This document shows positions 5,685 to 5,872 of a stretch of DNA of 5,872 bases, one piece after another. The position numbers and the translations under genes are program-made. Where the stretch lies: NCBI GenBank assembly GCA_016178435.1, contig JACOTK010000198.1, positions 1-5,872 of the forward strand. The letters are read 5' to 3'. Under the pieces are notes generated by a model that saw only the letters and a list, made by a program, of their open reading frames with translations, was not told the DNA's origin and searched no databases. Positions within the stretch are counted from its first letter, which is position 1; each line of letters begins with the position of its first letter. Origin of the DNA: Actinomycetota bacterium (lineage in GTDB: Bacteria; Actinomycetota; Acidimicrobiia; Acidimicrobiales; CADCSY01).

Positions 5685-5872
5685 ATGGGCGACCGGATGG
5701 GTTTCGAGACACGTCAGATCCACGCGGGCCAGGTTCCCGACTCCTCCACGGGCGCACGGGCGGTGCCGATCTACCAGACGACCTCGTTCCAGTTCCGCGA
5801 CTCCGAGCACGCCGCCAACCTGTTCGCGCTCGCCGAGATCGGCAACATCTACACCCGGATCATGAACCCGAC
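5685..5872 (+). CDS. metY: O-acetylhomoserine sulfhydrylase (aminocarboxypropyltransferase), 3'-truncated by window edge
   Basis: The first 62 complete codons are present; the frame is still open at the right edge. The start MGDRMGFETRQIHAGQ, then RAVPIYQTTSFQF (25-37) and IYTRIMNPT (55-63) are characteristic of the Cys/Met-metabolism PLP-dependent family, and closest to MetY. Y56 and R58 occupy the YxR position that binds the PLP phosphate of the neighbouring subunit. The PLP-binding lysine lies outside the window. MetY converts O-acetylhomoserine and sulfide to homocysteine and acetate in the cytoplasm, the direct sulfhydrylation route to methionine. Cystathionine gamma-synthase is the main alternative within the family but usually lacks this LFALAEIGNIYTRIMNPT layout. 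Codons are more extreme in G/C at the third position than in the ParA gene, as in a well-expressed core gene. Downstream partners such as metX cannot be seen. Confidence 0.92.
   Translation, partial: MGDRMGFETRQIHAGQVPDSSTGARAVPIYQTTSFQFRDSEHAANLFALAEIGNIYTRIMNP

Noticed and set aside
5571..5810. A 79-codon minus-strand open frame opposite metY
   Set aside because: It overlaps the metY start on the opposite strand, has no recognisable motif and no supported start.
1..5872. CRISPR array, tRNA, rRNA, insertion sequence ends or attachment sites
   Set aside because: Reading both strands showed no regularly spaced repeats, no tRNA-like cloverleaf with a TTCGA arm, and no transposase or integrase motif.

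Overview
The window comes from a high-GC bacterial chromosome (about 60-65% G+C by eye) with strong G/C preference at third codon positions. Gene content, the Streptomyces-type secreted glycerophosphodiesterase and at least one apparently leaderless gene point to an actinobacterium (Actinomycetota). I cannot name the class or genus from the sequence alone. Nothing indicates a phage, insertion sequence, integron or CRISPR array.

Layout, left to right. (1) 1-504 (+): the C-terminal two thirds of a ParA-type ATPase, cut by the left edge. (2) 505-664: a short gap between convergent genes with no gene or convincing terminator. (3) 665-2917 (-): a large secreted protein joining a phytase-like esterase domain to a GlpQ1-type glycerophosphodiester phosphodiesterase. 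(4) 2918-3092: a 175-nt region that is the upstream region of that gene and the 3' side of the next one. It holds two Shine-Dalgarno sequences, a possible four-codon leader ORF, a PHO-box-like repeat overlapping a 10-bp palindrome, and two small hairpins. (5) 3093-4865 (-): a SulP/SLC26 anion transporter with a C-terminal STAS domain. (6) 4866-4929: a compact 64-nt divergent promoter region with an imperfect 21-bp palindrome. (7) 4930-5541 (+): a small calcineurin-like metallophosphoesterase, probably translated from a leaderless mRNA. (8) 5542-5684: a leader with possible nested RNA stems. (9) 5685-5872 (+): the start of metY, cut by the right edge.

Functionally, two themes can be inferred. 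The glycerophosphodiesterase fits scavenging of glycerol phosphate and phosphate from phospholipid head-group esters outside the membrane. The SulP transporter and MetY fit sulfur assimilation (anion, perhaps sulfate, uptake; incorporation of sulfide into homocysteine), with the metallophosphoesterase of unknown substrate between them. No gene pair here is a tight operon: the two minus-strand genes are 175 nt apart and the two plus-strand genes 143 nt apart, each with its own upstream signals. I did not find an obviously new defence or mobile system. The most interesting unexplained parts are the non-coding ones: the metY leader, the glpQ upstream region with its tiny ORF, and the shared divergent promoter.
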